A stretch of DNA of 64,000 nt, from the NCBI GenBank assembly GCA_015501585.1, contig JADNRY010000248.1:27226-91225 (forward strand), given 5' to 3'. Position 1 is the first letter of the stretch, and each line of letters starts with the position of its first letter. This DNA comes from Rhodocollybia butyracea. Lineage: Eukaryota > Basidiomycota > Agaricomycetes > Agaricales > Omphalotaceae. The notes beneath the pieces were generated by a model that was given only the letters and a program-made list of their open reading frames with translations, was not told the DNA's origin and made no database searches. Both the position numbers and the translations under genes were made by a program. Of this stretch, positions 33,871 through 45,939 are shown piece by piece.

Positions 33871-34719
33871 ATCTAAACAATTTAATTAGCTCTAATGAAA
33901 TAGCTTGCTGAATATCATTCTGAACTCACCTGGTCATAATCGTAAAGTCGATGATCTCGTCCAAGCGTGCCGGTCCTCGTTGTATAGCTTTAAAAAAATA
34001 TCAATTTACGAGGAAATGTGAAGTCTGTAGACTCACCTTGCTGTGCTCAGCTTGAAGTCGAACCGCTCAGCTTTGGATGATCTACAGAATAAGAAATCAG
34101 GTTTCGAGACTCTGCTTTCGTTCGGGATGCACACCTTGTCGTAATCAGGTTGACCCGTTCATAGGACTGTGTGTTGGGCGAGAGGGAATCGGAATAAGTC
34201 CGAGCCCTAGGGAAGATTCGGGATAAGCCCGAGTTTCTAGCAGTCGGGAGAAGCCCGTACTGAGATATCTTGGAGGCACCCATGTTGAAGCTTTGAAGGC
34301 GCCGGGCGGGGCCTGGGCGGTGCTGGTCACATGAAAAATCGACGAAGGTGATCATGTGACTATTTCTCTTCCGTATTCCAGTCTCCGTACTACACACACC
34401 AACTTGTTTTTTTTATCTTCAAAATATCCGCATCTTCGAAGACCTTACTTGGAAAAGTCGGTCTTATACCGCTTGATCTTGTAGCTCGCCATTGTGCGAC
34501 TACTTTGGAAGTATATTTGATCTTATATCAATATTACCAAGTACGACACGCTTGGCAAGGATCCTGTCGGACATTCAAGTGCGTACCACTCGAGCGAGTG
34601 CTTTGCTACCTCTATTCACCTTTTGGAATAATCTCACAGCTAATCTCAAGTCAGTAAGTCTAATCATTTTACCTAAGGGTTACACCGTATTCACGTCTTC
34701 GGAAGTCGAAAATTTCACC
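33871..34719. other. Intergenic region with a hairpin-cluster repeat
   Basis: 34180-34270 contains TCGGAATAAGTCCGA, TCGGGATAAGCCCGA and CGGGAGAAGCCCG, each an inverted repeat. The same cluster occurs in inverted orientation at 40695-40790. No gene recognised. Confidence 0.5.
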
Positions 34720-36903
34720 ATGGAGAGCCAGGATGAGGAGAGCCAATATGGCACTGATTCATCATCAATTAAGGCGACCAAGCTGCCTCCAATGACTTAT
34801 AGTGCTGTCCAGGATTTCCCTGATCTTCTGACCCAATTCGCTACAAATTCTGGTATGTCTGTCGTTTTTCCTGCGAAGTCTTGTTCATGTTCATTTCTGT
34901 TAGCACTCCGATCTATGGATGGACGAGTAGGAAATATACTTCCTGGAGATATACTAGTGTCGTCTCCGAATACAGATGTTTTGTATCTTCCTCCGCTTGG
35001 CGCGTGCCATGTCCGTATGAGACGCGATAACCACTTCGGATGTCACGATCCTCTTTATTACCCGCAACCCTTTTCGTCAACAACAGCTCATTTAGCTCTT
35101 ATTAAAAGTCCATCGCCAGATCCCCAGCACAAGTTCCACTGTGCTTGGGTGATCCCAACTGATCGTCACTTCAACGAGCGTCCCTCCAGCGGCCTATGTT
35201 CGGGTTTGGGTACGCTTAATGAGACATTTCGCTCAGAGCTTGAAGCACTGGCCAATAACGTTCTCAAACATAGGCCCTCTGCCTATACCGGGAGTGATGA
35301 GTATCTTATTCTAGGGTCTACTCAAATCAAACGCCTGTTGGATCGTTTACACCTCCCAGCTTCCCGGGAAGAGCTTTTCCTCCGAGTCGCGTGTCTTCAA
35401 CGACAAATTCTAGAGTTGAACGCCCGTAATCACTGGTTGGGGCCTAAATGGCAAGAGAGAATCAATGATGCCAAAGCTCGGAGAAAGATCCATGAACCGA
35501 TTGATATCATTGGTGCTTTCACGGAGGACTTGGACCACCTCGACGTGCTCTTTTACGCGGGCGTCCCGGTTTGGTTTGTTCGCTCTGTCTCCAAGACGCC
35601 TGAAGCCCGAATTGATAAAGTCGTACCGTTAACGAGTGAAGACTTTCGGCAGCGGATTCTACTCGCTTCCGGCCATTCCCTAGACTGCAGAGACGCAATA
35701 CCTGCATGTCGAGTCGTCTATGATGGTCTCGCCGCAAAGCCAGAACGTTACATAGCAATGGCAGCTTACATTCGGTCGCTGTTCAACTACTCTAGCCTTT
35801 TCGGATCCTCGGAGCCTCGCAGTTCTACCTCGCTCATGAATGCCCATAACGCTTTGCCCTCCTCTTCAGCACTTCCAATAAGCTCTTCGTCTACTAACCG
35901 CGCACAATATCGTGCCCAGCCTTGTGAGTGCGTATCAACAAGCTGTGTATATGAATACTCATCAGTTGTAGATTCTACTCAACAGCGCAACAAGCCCGTA
36001 GCAAACCAGGGCGTGAACACATTTCTTGAACCGACAAGCCCTCTGATGCCACCGCCCGTTCCGATTTGGGAAAACGCTCTCAAACTCCTCTCGAATTATA
36101 ACCAATCGCTCCCAAAAGGCAACGAGACCAAGGGTGGCTATTATCTTCCGCCTCCCCGTTTTTTTATCACTCCTCAGAATGCCACGACAAGATGTAGTTT
36201 ATTTCATGGGTGGCTGAGAATTCGCGAACTTGTACTTTATCTCCTTGCCAGCCCAACATGTGACAGTCTCTGTTTGTCGTACAAGGAATGGCACGCACTT
36301 TCGGATATCACTTCAGGCTTCTGGAGCCCAAATGCTTCGGAACGAGAAACCAAACGAGGAAAACAACATGTTCAGATGATGGCGGTCCTCGAGAGATGCC
36401 TGCAACAAAGTTCAGTGAACTTGAGGCTGGAGATCATTGCATTCGAGGTCACGTACTGGCAAGGACGGGAGCTACCTCGATCCGAGATGCCAGAGCCGGG
36501 CATCTGTCGGCGCATCCTGTGGGAGGTGAATGAGCTCAACTTTCGCCAAGAGTTGATCTCACTTGACCGTCACCTCAACACAAGAACAACAGTAGATCGT
36601 AGGGATATGCTGGACGCTTGCTGGGTCGGGTCAGCGGACAATGTTGAGAATCTCAAGGGCAATGAAGGCTTGGCGGCGAACGGAATAGAAGATCGTCTAC
36701 CCTTTCTGCATGCTTTGCATCAAGTAATGTCGACCTGGAGGGGTCATCGGCCGGCCGAGTTGGTTGAAAAGTTTCCGCAGAATCTCCAGGCTCATAATTT
36801 CAGTCTCGTAGTTGAGCGTATCGAACGTGCGCTGGCAAACTTCTATACTGCTTCTTTCTTGGACGTATTTGGACGTGCAGCTTCTATTCCTCGTCACCTC
36901 TAA
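34720..36903 (+). CDS. Large agaricomycete-type hypothetical protein, KDZ cargo
   Basis: The likely start is ATG 34720 (MESQDEESQYGTDSSS). A probable 51-base intron at 34853-34903 (GTATGT...TTAG) is a multiple of three, so the frame stays open through it. About 710 residues. It has the block KIHEPIDIIGAFTEDLDHLD followed by LFYAGVPVWFVR, which I know from many agaricomycete proteins of unknown function, often with a variable Ser-rich linker (here residues about 370-450). No catalytic motif is evident. The frame is intact, in contrast to the decayed family member at 6326-8678. Confidence 0.6.
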   Translation: MESQDEESQYGTDSSSIKATKLPPMTYSAVQDFPDLLTQFATNSGMSVVFPAKSCSCSFLLALRSMDGRVGNILPGDILVSSPNTDVLYLPPLGACHVRMRRDNHFGCHDPLYYPQPFSSTTAHLALIKSPSPDPQHKFHCAWVIPTDRHFNERPSSGLCSGLGTLNETFRSELEALANNVLKHRPSAYTGSDEYLILGSTQIKRLLDRLHLPASREELFLRVACLQRQILELNARNHWLGPKWQERINDAKARRKIHEPIDIIGAFTEDLDHLDVLFYAGVPVWFVRSVSKTPEARIDKVVPLTSEDFRQRILLASGHSLDCRDAIPACRVVYDGLAAKPERYIAMAAYIRSLFNYSSLFGSSEPRSSTSLMNAHNALPSSSALPISSSSTNRAQYRAQPCECVSTSCVYEYSSVVDSTQQRNKPVANQGVNTFLEPTSPLMPPPVPIWENALKLLSNYNQSLPKGNETKGGYYLPPPRFFITPQNATTRCSLFHGWLRIRELVLYLLASPTCDSLCLSYKEWHALSDITSGFWSPNASERETKRGKQHVQMMAVLERCLQQSSVNLRLEIIAFEVTYWQGRELPRSEMPEPGICRRILWEVNELNFRQELISLDRHLNTRTTVDRRDMLDACWVGSADNVENLKGNEGLAANGIEDRLPFLHALHQVMSTWRGHRPAELVEKFPQNLQAHNFSLVVERIERALANFYTASFLDVFGRAASIPRHL

Positions 36904-37217
36904 CGTTTTTCGCTCCTTGTTCTTTACCCCCATTCGTTGTTTATTCTTGTTCATGTCTCACAACATTATTGTGTATTTACCATCTTGAGAATGATAATAT
37001 CAGTGCTTTCTAATTTCCAATGGCCTTTTGCTTGGTGAATCTATCTGTAATAAGCGAGCGCGTCCTCCGGTTAGTTTTTTGTTTTTTTGTGGAGTCTCGC
37101 TACCGATCTCTCGTTCTGGATTAGTCTCTTATTAACAATAACATCACAGCCTATAGGGCACCTTAAATTAGCTTGGTGTAGCTTTCTTCTCAGAATTCAA
37201 CACGCCCACCATCTATA

Positions 37218-37626
37218 ATGTGCGACCTCTCAAATCAAGATCAAAGTCACAATCTCCCTCTTTCCTCCCCAGTCATCTCTCCAGCTACTCAGGCGCTCGT
37301 TGACAGCGTTCCCGAAATGAGTAAGGGGCATATGCTCGGGTGAGCTTTCTTGCGATATTTTGCTATACTTTTTTGTGCCAAGCTCTTCTAACAGAAACAA
37401 ACACCTTGGCGGTATAGAGACCCAGAACGAAGATGGCGACGATGCGACTCCGGCGCTCGAGGTTCCAAATGAACCCGGCCATGCCAACGGTAGTCCATTG
37501 GCTCTTGCAAAGCACGACGATTACTCCAGGTCCCGAGAAACTTCGCTCGATGAAGCTGCACAGAAGGAAGATATGTCTACAATCGAGCAGTATGAATATG
37601 AATCCTATCTCATTTCCTATACCTGA
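37218..37626 (+). CDS. Small acidic hypothetical protein
   Basis: ATG 37218 (MCDLSNQDQSHNLPLSSP). An intron from about 37339 to 37394 (GTGAGC...AACAG) joins in frame to GNKHLGGIETQNEDGDD, and the gene stops at 37624-37626. About 118 residues, Asp/Glu/Ser-rich, no domain. Confidence 0.4.
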
Positions 37627-38039
37627 CTTTTCTTCCGGAACAGTAACACGATCCCAGTGCTACATCTCCACCTTGACTCCCACCCCGGTAATTGTCAGTG
37701 CAGGTACAAGTATACCTGTTGTGTCTCCGACGGTGAAGCGATCGAGAGGGCATGGGCACAGGATATAAACCTCTGATAGTTCCACCATTATGTATATATG
37801 TAGCTCATGTTTATTCATGCACTCAATGTTATATATAAGTTTTGCTCAAATTGTTAGGGACTTTGAAGTTTGATGCGAGTGCACCCAAATAGGGAAGTAC
37901 GGAATCTCGGAGTCGTATACTCGGACCGACTCGGAAATCCCGAGATCATAGCGTCACATGACAAAATCACTGCAACTTCAAGTTCAACGTTCAACGTTCA
38001 ACACGCCTTTCGTTAATCTTTTTGTGGTTCAGGCTTATC

Positions 38040-38120
38040 CTGACCGCTTCAGTCTCGGGCTTCTCCTGAATGCAGAGGTAATCGGACTTATTCTGATTAA
38101 TCTGGCCGATTAACACCTTG
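38040..38120 (+). repeat. Third, diverged copy of the hairpin-cluster repeat
   Basis: Contains CGGGCTTCTCCTGAA and TCGGACTTATTCTGATT, related to the clusters at 34180-34270 and 40695-40790. Just upstream (37982-38002) the word GTTCAAC is repeated three times with CGTT spacing. Confidence 0.45.
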
Positions 38121-38325
38121 CGGGACGTCCCATTCTCAACGGGACGAAAACACTGGAACCAGCTATAGTTTCGGGGTCTGTGTGATTCTATCACATTTGG
38201 GCTAACGCTACGGTTCGTGCACGAAATAGTCCTCATTCATTAACTGACACTTTTAGATTAGTTCACATCCGATAAAGCACGAATTGTTGCGGCACTACAA
38301 GGTATGCTTGATTATATACTCTACG

Positions 38326-39079
38326 CTATGCAAAGGTATTCAGAGTGTCCTTCAACTCAGACATGGCCTGCGCAAGTTCCTTGTTAAGCATCAATGGATC
38401 CATCGATGCCTCTTCGATCTTCTTGCAGCTCACAATCAATGCCTCCACTTCCCTCTTGGTGTAACAAACAGTGGCGCGCCTGAAGATCTTCATAGCGCCT
38501 TCTTTGCCCTCATCGGCATCATCACGTTTGCGTTTATTGGATGTTGGAAAAGAAGGCTTGCAGTGGTCCTTGTCCAGCAAGACGACGATATCTGATAGTT
38601 CCTGCTTGAACTGGCGGTTTTCTTGCGTGGCTCTACCGAACTCTGTGATCGCAAAGATTCGCGGGATGATTTCCTTCAATGCGTCTCTATCTTTGACCTT
38701 GATGAGCCAGTCGGAATAATGACGAAGAAGCTCAAATCTCTCGCTGGAGGTCCAGGGATGGATGAGCTGCTTGTCAATACATTTACGGCAACGCTACAGA
38801 GTTATTCGGTAAATTGGCTAGCCTTAAAATAATAGAGAGAAAGCTGCTTACCTGAACTGTGATAGCACCGAAGAAGCGAGCAGTCTCAATGCCCATGTTC
38901 ACGGTCGTGTGATGTTTGAGTGTTGAGTTGGCGCAGCTCATCAACTCTTGCACCGTCGTGCTACCGATTTCTTCTTGCCATTGGAGGATGAGACCGAAGA
39001 TGGCTTTGGCACGATCGGATGATTGCGAGAAGTTAGCAGGGAGAGTATCGCTGTAGGTGGGGTGTTGTTCGTAGGACAT
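38326..39079 (-). CDS. Hypothetical protein with basic patch, KDZ cargo
   Basis: ATG 39077-39079 (MSYEQHPTYSDTLPANFSQS). One intron (GTAAGC...TGTAG, about 38796-38850) joins AITVQ to RCRKCIDKQL in phase 0. The protein ends at 38326 after about 225 residues. Mostly helical; a bipartite-like basic patch (SNKRKRDD) suggests nuclear targeting. No known domain. Confidence 0.55.
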
Positions 39080-39490
39080 AGTAGTTTTGGCTAGAAAGTT
39101 CGGTTTGTGATTTATTTTGTAGTCTTTCCAGTGGTCATCCTCAAAGACAATAGAAGCTCTGAATCGGCAAAAATGTCAAGTTTATTGTCTGCAATGGTCA
39201 AAGTGTATTCGAGCACTTGGCGTGCTGTCGGCTATCGGGAGATACAATTGCGTTTCTTCGCTTTTGTAAATATATTCGTTCCTACTTTACTTTGGCCTGT
39301 GGCCATATGTCGCATTCTGATGCTTATTGTTGCGGAGTCCGCATAGCAATAGTTCCTTTTGACTGTTCTCAGGTTGTTTTCACGGTTTTCACATACTTTG
39401 GGATGAAGAGCAATCAAATTTTTACAATGGAGATGGCGAGTACAAATCCAATAAGGTTTAAAAGTTTAAGATTGCGTACACTAAAAGCTA

Positions 39491-40593
39491 CTAAAAGTCG
39501 GAAAGGCTGTCTTCTGTGTCAAACTCCGACGCTGAATCAAAACCTGAAGCACCGGAATGATACTCGGAGGAGGAGGAGGAGGAGTCGTAGTCGTCGTCGG
39601 AACAGTCTTCAACACCCTCCTCGACGGGGGGTACAAAATAGGGGTGTTGGACAGGCGGAACCTTCTCTTCGCCTTCCTTATCGTACAAGAGACCTAAAGT
39701 GATCGATGTAAGCAGCGTTTGCGTGCAGAGGATGACTTCCACTCACCAAATACTTTGCGCATAGAAGCTTGCGACTCTGAGTCTTGGTCTGGGCGCTCGG
39801 AGAACGTGTACCGACTATGCGGGATATTTTCTTTATCATCGTCAACATAAGGAATCTCTGAAAAAAAGAGGAACAGTCCATGGGAGAAAGCTGGAGAAAG
39901 GCGCGACGGAAATCTATAAAACTTACCAAAGGTCTCGTTCGGGGGGGAACGAACAAGCTCCTCGATGGCTAAGGAATTACTTTCTGGAGAAGAAGGCCAT
40001 TCTAACGCGAATTATTAATGGTGAATAATTCAATCGAGCTTAAAGCACTTACCGGGTTTTATGGGGGAATGTCCAATTTCCTCGAAGTCTGGTGAATCAA
40101 TCTCTGAAGGATGGTGTTTCAAAATGGCTCTATATCTCTTTGGGACAGTGGGAGGTGTGATAGATCGTTCCAGACGCTTAAGAGATCGTCGAGGATTTGG
40201 TTGAGATGGTGAGCGAAGTGAGAGAAGGGTATAGGCGATTTCTACTTCTTGGCTTGTGTGAGGCATGGCGATTATCGGGGAGGGAGGGAGGGAGAATGTA
40301 CCTGTGTTAAATAGCCATTCGGTCAAAGTCTGGTTTCCTATTTGAGAAGTTTCGTGGACAAAAGACCATAACGTGGACCACAAGTGCACATGTACCACAG
40401 GAATACGATCATCGACTGTGCCCTCAGCTGCAGTCGTGCAACAACGAACTGCGAAATCAAGCGGCGTAAGACCGTCTTGAGTGAGACCATAACCCGGTGT
40501 TGAAGAGCCTGGACCGTATGGGCCGAACGATTCATTTGAAGCGCTCAGGATTGACGCCGATTGATCTGTCTCGTGATTATCACGCCAGGTCAT
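39491..40593 (-). CDS. Hypothetical protein with acidic C-terminus and KEN motif
   Basis: ATG 40591-40593 (MTWRDNHETDQSASIL). Four exons are supported by good GT-AG borders. After the splice near 40057 the sequence continues EWPSSPESNSLAIEELVRSP. The third exon reads EIPYVDDDKENIPHSRYTFS, with a KEN triplet of the type recognised by APC/C. The last exon ends in a Ser/Asp/Glu-rich tail (SDDDYDSSSSSSEYHSGASG) at 39491. No enzymatic domain. All joins keep frame, which argues for an expressed gene. Confidence 0.55.
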
Positions 40594-40689
40594 GCGTGAC
40601 TCAGATCACGCTAATTCATTTTTTAAACGCCACCACCTTCGACGTCGTCTTCTCGTTCGTCTTCCTTCAAGATCTCTCTTTTTAATCTC

Positions 40690-40800
40690 TCTTTTTAATG
40701 CAGTACGGGCTTCTCCCGACTGCTAGAAATTTGGGCTTATCCCGAATCTCTCTTAGGAGTCGGACTTATTCCGATTTCCCTCTTGTCCCCAACACAACAT
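40690..40800 (+). repeat. Hairpin-cluster repeat, inverted copy of 34180-34270
   Basis: Reads CAGTACGGGCTTCTCCCGAC, then GGGCTTATCCC, then TCGGACTTATTCCGATT: three short inverted repeats in a row, as in the reverse complement of 34180-34270. Similarity seems to extend some way beyond the hairpins. Confidence 0.65.
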
Positions 40801-40992
40801 GGAACTTGCGACAAGGTGAGCGTACAGAACAAGGAAAGCCGTCGAAAATTGACTCCGAGTGCACACAGGCCGTTCAACGAACTCTCGACTTCAAGTTGAT
40901 TACGATTAGATCAGGTAAGTAGTCTTCTACCGAAGCCAAAGAAATACATCGAAAATTTACAACGTATAGATCGTCCATCATGCAAGCTGAAA

Positions 40993-41796
40993 CTATTCAA
41001 GCTCGCGCTTCACTCTCTTACCTCCCGGCTCATCGACATCTTGGCTACTTTCGACTCGACGACGCTTCCCACCTACAGACTTTCCATTCACTGTGAGCGG
41101 AAGAATCACGCCAACAAAGACCTTGCGGGTTACTCGATCGGCTGCCGGAGTAGAGATAGGAGAGAGCCGGCGTATATCTAGAATGCTGTTTATGTGGGTC
41201 AGAGTGTCTAGCGGAAGTACCCTTGGAGCAACGAAGGAAGCAACAGCAGCCGCAATCTTCGCATCCACGTCCTTCTCAGCCTGTTCCCTTTCTTCCCTTC
41301 GCTTGTCAATGATGATCTTCTTTCGCGTGGGTGTCGTGAAATCGCGTTTCAGCTGCTTTACTCTGCTTGAATGTCCGACCGCATCCAGAAAATGGATGAT
41401 GTCGTCGGCTAATTGGAGCTGATCTTCTAACTCCATCGCCTCTACCGCACCCGCTGGTTTACACAGTGAATGACAACACCCGTTCTACGAGATGTCCACG
41501 TCAGTAAACACAAAGTCGCCATTCAAAGTAGCAGTAAAACTTACAAGTCTCTTCATTAGCCCAACCTTCGATGCTGTTCGTTTTTGAAATCCCAGAATGA
41601 CGGTCAGATCATGATGCAAGTTGGGTCTCTGTGGATCTTGGCATTTTGCAAAGTTCTGCATCGTATTGGTGCCCAGCTTCTCGTCTCGGGCGCACCGAAT
41701 CCCGAGAAACATTCTACCAAAATAAGATGGATTGGAGCGACAGAATTCTGGCAAGGGTTTTGCCCAAGTTTCTACGGCTGTTCGTTGTTGTGCCAT
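40993..41796 (-). CDS. Hypothetical basic protein, KDZ cargo
   Basis: ATG 41794-41796 (MAQQRTAVETWAKPLPEF). An intron from the GTAAGT after MKRL (about 41545) to a TAG near 41484 joins NGCCHSLCKPAGAVEAMELE, and the protein ends at 40993 with EPGGKRVKRELE. About 245 residues. Contains a probable coiled segment (IDKRREEREQAEKDVDAKIA) and basic nuclear-type patches (GGKRRRVE, GKRVKRE). No known domain. Confidence 0.5.
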
Positions 41797-42151
41797 TGTA
41801 TCTTCGTAGAGGGGATGGCTTATGCGGTTATCTGGAATCCGTACTAGATATACCTCAAGTGATAGGTTTTTGGACCAGCGCATTGACCAGATGGCCCAAG
41901 CTCGCTAACCTCACCCTTCGCGACGCGTAATTATCTTGGCCAACTTATTGTACTATTCGATTGTATTGATCGAGGACTTAATTGTTCAGAGCGCCACGAA
42001 ATATCACGATTCTACTTTCACTGGCCCTCGTACTTGTCATTCTCAAACCACCACCTCGTTATTCTCAAACCACCACCTGCCTCATTCACTAGAAGAGTAA
42101 GCGGCTGCACTGTAACAACTTCCTTCTCGTATTAACATTTTTTGGATTGTA

Positions 42152-45100
42152 GTGGCGCGAAAGCTGGGCTTGTATGCCTTGGCTGGAAAGAAGGCTCCTA
42201 GGCAGAAGCGCCTCTCCCAAAGGGAAATACAGCTCGCAAATCTTCAATTTCCAGCTCAGACAACCAGTCAATCTTCAATCACTTATGGAGGGTTCGATGG
42301 CCAGCCTCTCCAGCGCATCATTATCCCCAGCGGGTCAGGGTCATCCAAACGAAATCGTTCTCCCACTCCAGAGCCTTCCAGGAAGTCTAGGCGTCCAAAA
42401 CGAACTTATGAATCCAAGGTGCGTCGTAAATCTCGCTGTTGACAGGCCTCAAACTTACCTTCGCGTTGCAGGCTGCGTCTGTGTATATGCAAAACTTTGC
42501 AACTCTCGAAAGCAAAATCGCCGGGGCAGTGGTGGCGACAGCACACACCTGTCATGTTAACGAGCCATGTTCGTGTGGCAATCCCGACAGCGTGCGCACT
42601 GTCCGATGCACGGACTGCCTCCATTCCCTCCCTACATGTTCGAATTGCTTCCTTGATAATCATCTTCGCTGTCCCCTACACTGGGTGGAGCTTTTCAAGC
42701 CTGATATTGGCTTCTTCATACGCCTAGATATCAGTGAGCTTGGCTATGTCCTCACGCTCGGGCATAATGGTGACCGATGTCCTTCGGCCTTGTACGACGA
42801 CAAATCAAGCAGTACTTCGATGACAATCATGCATGTAAATGGAATACACTCAACCAGAGTTGCATTCTGCAACTGCGGAGCTGTTCATAAGAGTTGCTTC
42901 GACCAGCTACTGGAGGCACGAATGCTCGCTGGCACCACTACGAAACCTGAAACAGCGTTTACTTTCGAGTGTCTGGAAGACTTCATACAGCATTCGTTAA
43001 CTTCCAAGAAGTCCGCGCAAGACTACATGTGGGCTAAGCGACGCCAAACGAACCCCCTCGCTCCACACACCGTCAAAGTAAGAGCTCGTTACCGTTCTTT
43101 TTCACAATCTTATGTGTTTTTAGAACCCGATGCAACCTTTTATTTGCGCATGTCGAGTTTGGAGAATCCACAGGATTAAGCTCTTCAGCGGCCAGCGTCA
43201 TGGAATCGACAAACTTTTCACTTTCCGACCACCTGGGAGCGTCATACAGCCTTGTCTCGTATGTCCGACACCCGGCTTCAACGTTCCCGCGGAGGAGTGG
43301 GACCCCGATGGCGAGGACTGGAACCATCAATTTGAGTACGTTTGTTCAACTATCATCGTTTTTGTGTCGCTCATCTCACTTCTTCTAGCCATCTGGCAAC
43401 GATCTTCATCTCAGAAGATGGCCACTTTGGACTTCAACGAAAGAAGAAGATTGACGACCCAGATGATGTTGGGCTTTTGGACGGCCTCGGGCTGTTCCCT
43501 GTAGAATCGGAATACCGCAGAGTGCTCAAAGACTATGAGGCTTCCTCTCCAGAGGTATATCCCGCCAAATTACCTTGAAACACTTTTTCACTTACTTATT
43601 TGCTAGAAATCAACATGTTCGAAATTCAACGCGATCGCAATGCAAAGCAAGTTAAAGTTCAAGGGGTCGGTAATCACTGGAGTTGTCGGTGGCATGTGTG
43701 CACGACATAGTGTTTTTCTGTCGATGGTAGACTTGGACAAGGGAGAGAGGTATGTGCCTTTTTGCATCCCAATTCCCTGGCCTTACAAACCGCTTTAGGT
43801 ACATTAACGCTGACTACGCTCTGTGGATGATGTTGCAGCAGTTGCAACACTCTCTACAGGGTGCGAAGGCCATCAAGCGCATAGTATTCATGTATGATAT
43901 TTCTTGCCAATTCTCCAAGAACCTCAAAGCACGCTTCGCCCAAGAGCCATTTGTCAACACTCCTAATATCAGTGAGATGTTGGACATGCTTGTTCCGTTG
44001 GTTCCTAAATTACACCTCGAAGGCCACAAGAGCGATTGCAAGTATCGCTACTCTCTTAACTACACTGACTGCTGCTGCCGAACCGATGGTGAAGCGATTG
44101 AGCGTGCATGGGCAGAGAACAAGCCGATTGGCAGCAGTTCGAAAGAGATGAACCACGGCCATCGACACGAAGTTCTGACAGCCCAGTTCAATGATTGGAA
44201 TTGGTCGAAAATGTTGAATACACGTACGTTGTGCTATCTAGGTTTTCACATAATTGTCCTTATTCCCTTGGTTTACAGCGACCTATCTATCGACCCAATT
44301 GGCGAAAAACAGGATCGGTCGGGATAAGAAACTAGCGGAGTTTCTCCAACACAGCGTGAATTGCGGACGCGAGAATGTTGAGGTTTGGGAGAAACAGTCA
44401 ACTAAACCAAGCCTAAACGCCAAAGGTGAATGGACTAGCGTTTATAGACACGAAAGTGGCAAATGTGAGTGAACGTTTTCGGCTTAACGTTGATATCATT
44501 GACTAATGTATATCCAGTGGAAACACAAGAAACGGTACTCAATAAACTCATTGAGTTATCGGAGGAGCGTTCGACTAGGAGGGATGATAGCCTTAACGGG
44601 GTATTGCCTATTTTCATGAACAAAGCTCTTAAAGTTGAGCAACAGCAGTACGTAGCAATTCCTGTAGTTCTTCTCTCGCTAACCTGATGTCATCAGACGA
44701 GCTCTCCGTCTCAAAGTAGCTAAATCGGAACTCACAGTCAAAGAACTCACCAGCGAACGCTTACGTCTGCGGAAGTCATTAAACGACCTTCGCGAGACGT
44801 ATGTTGTTATCTGTCCCAAGCTCCGGGATATCATCTTGTACACTAATCCCAAGGATACCTCTTCGAACCTCAAACACTCTGACTACAACGACCCTGAATG
44901 CCAACTGCTCTTCCTCCCATCACACTTCAAGAACGCAGAAACTCGCGCTCGATACGGCCTCGATGAATTTGCCGAGGTCGAGCTAGCTCTCAGAAAGGGC
45001 CAGGCGCATGATGCAATTCGGGACCTGCAAGACGCGATCTTACACATAAAAAGCTGCATTGGCGTCAAATACAAAAATAGCGGCAGCCAGGAACGGAACA

Positions 45101-45920
45101 TTCGTTCAACCAAGTACATCAGGGCGATCAGAAATCGCAAGGATGGCTGGGCAGAAAAGTACCGTCATGCCCGTCAGTGTCTAGTAGACCTCGGACACAT
45201 CGACGCTGAGTCGGAACGGTTTCCGAGGTTGGCAGATGAGGACATGTACTTGAAAAACATTCAAGAGGATGCATCACTCGGCCAAGCTTCACAATTGGCA
45301 GGGTGGATTTGGGGCACGCAATGGTTTCAGGAAAACGGAGGAAAAGATCTGAAAAGTGTGCTGGAAGGTATGTCTTCTTGTTACATTCGCTTTTGGCTTC
45401 GATGCTTATACCAAGTGTTACAGGGAAACGCGTTCTATGGCATCGAAACAGAGCGGATACTTTACGATATATCGAGGAGGTAGAACTTCTGGAAGCCGAA
45501 TTCCGGTGGTTCATTCGGTCTTGTGAGGTCATGAATAGTATCTGGAGAGAACTTGGCTCCGTGTCGTCTCTCTCTTCCAACAGCGCCTCTACCGCGGATA
45601 AATCCATCGATGCGGGCTCGCGCGCGTACGCTTTGCAACGTGCATACGGGTATCACGAAATGGAGAAACAGGCTCGCGCCGAATTTGAACATCTGGGTGG
45701 GAGTTGGCCAAAGGAAGGCGAGTCGCTTATCTCGTACGTGCGAGAAAGAAGACCGTCGCTGCAGGTTGATTGGACTGAGGCAGCGAATCGAAGAACTGAG
45801 GAGGCCGCCGCGTTAAAGATCGCGAATAACTTCATCAAGACAGGCGGAGCAGATAAGGTAGTTCAATTGTCCGATGTTGAGGACGGTAGTGATGATGATG
45901 ATGAGGAGGATGACGAATGA
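42152..45920 (+). CDS. KDZ transposase with CxC2 cysteine cluster
   Basis: About ten exons. 42472-43077 encodes the CxC2 region: CHVNEPCSCGNPDSVRTVRC, CSNCFLDNHLRCPLHW, and the typical ISELGYVLTLGHNG. The KDZ core follows, with candidate catalytic acids in FISEDGHFGL, MYDISCQFS and GEAIERAW, and the conserved VPKLHLEGHKSDC, a His/Cys motif of this family. The C-terminal part is a long helical region (SKFKNAETRARYGL-like to EFRWFIRSCEVMN) ending in an acidic tail (EDGSDDDDEEDDE) at 45920. All exon joins that I checked keep frame, so it may be functional. One oddity is that the first recognisable exon begins at an AG acceptor (42151-42152) or with GTG, and no ATG-containing first exon is obvious. 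Catalyses DNA cut-and-paste or related transfer in the nucleus. Confidence 0.85.
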
Positions 45921-45939
45921 GGCTCATAGTGAGTGCTAT

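Noticed and set aside
34490..34719. Upstream extension of the 34.7-kb gene
   Set aside because: The open frame there has no ATG start and lacks protein-like character; the ATG at 34720 has good context (ACCATGG).
34720..36903. TET/JBP dioxygenase expected in KDZ elements
   Set aside because: No HxD...H iron-binding pattern or TET/JBP signature in this or the other cargo proteins; the conserved block belongs to a different agaricomycete family.
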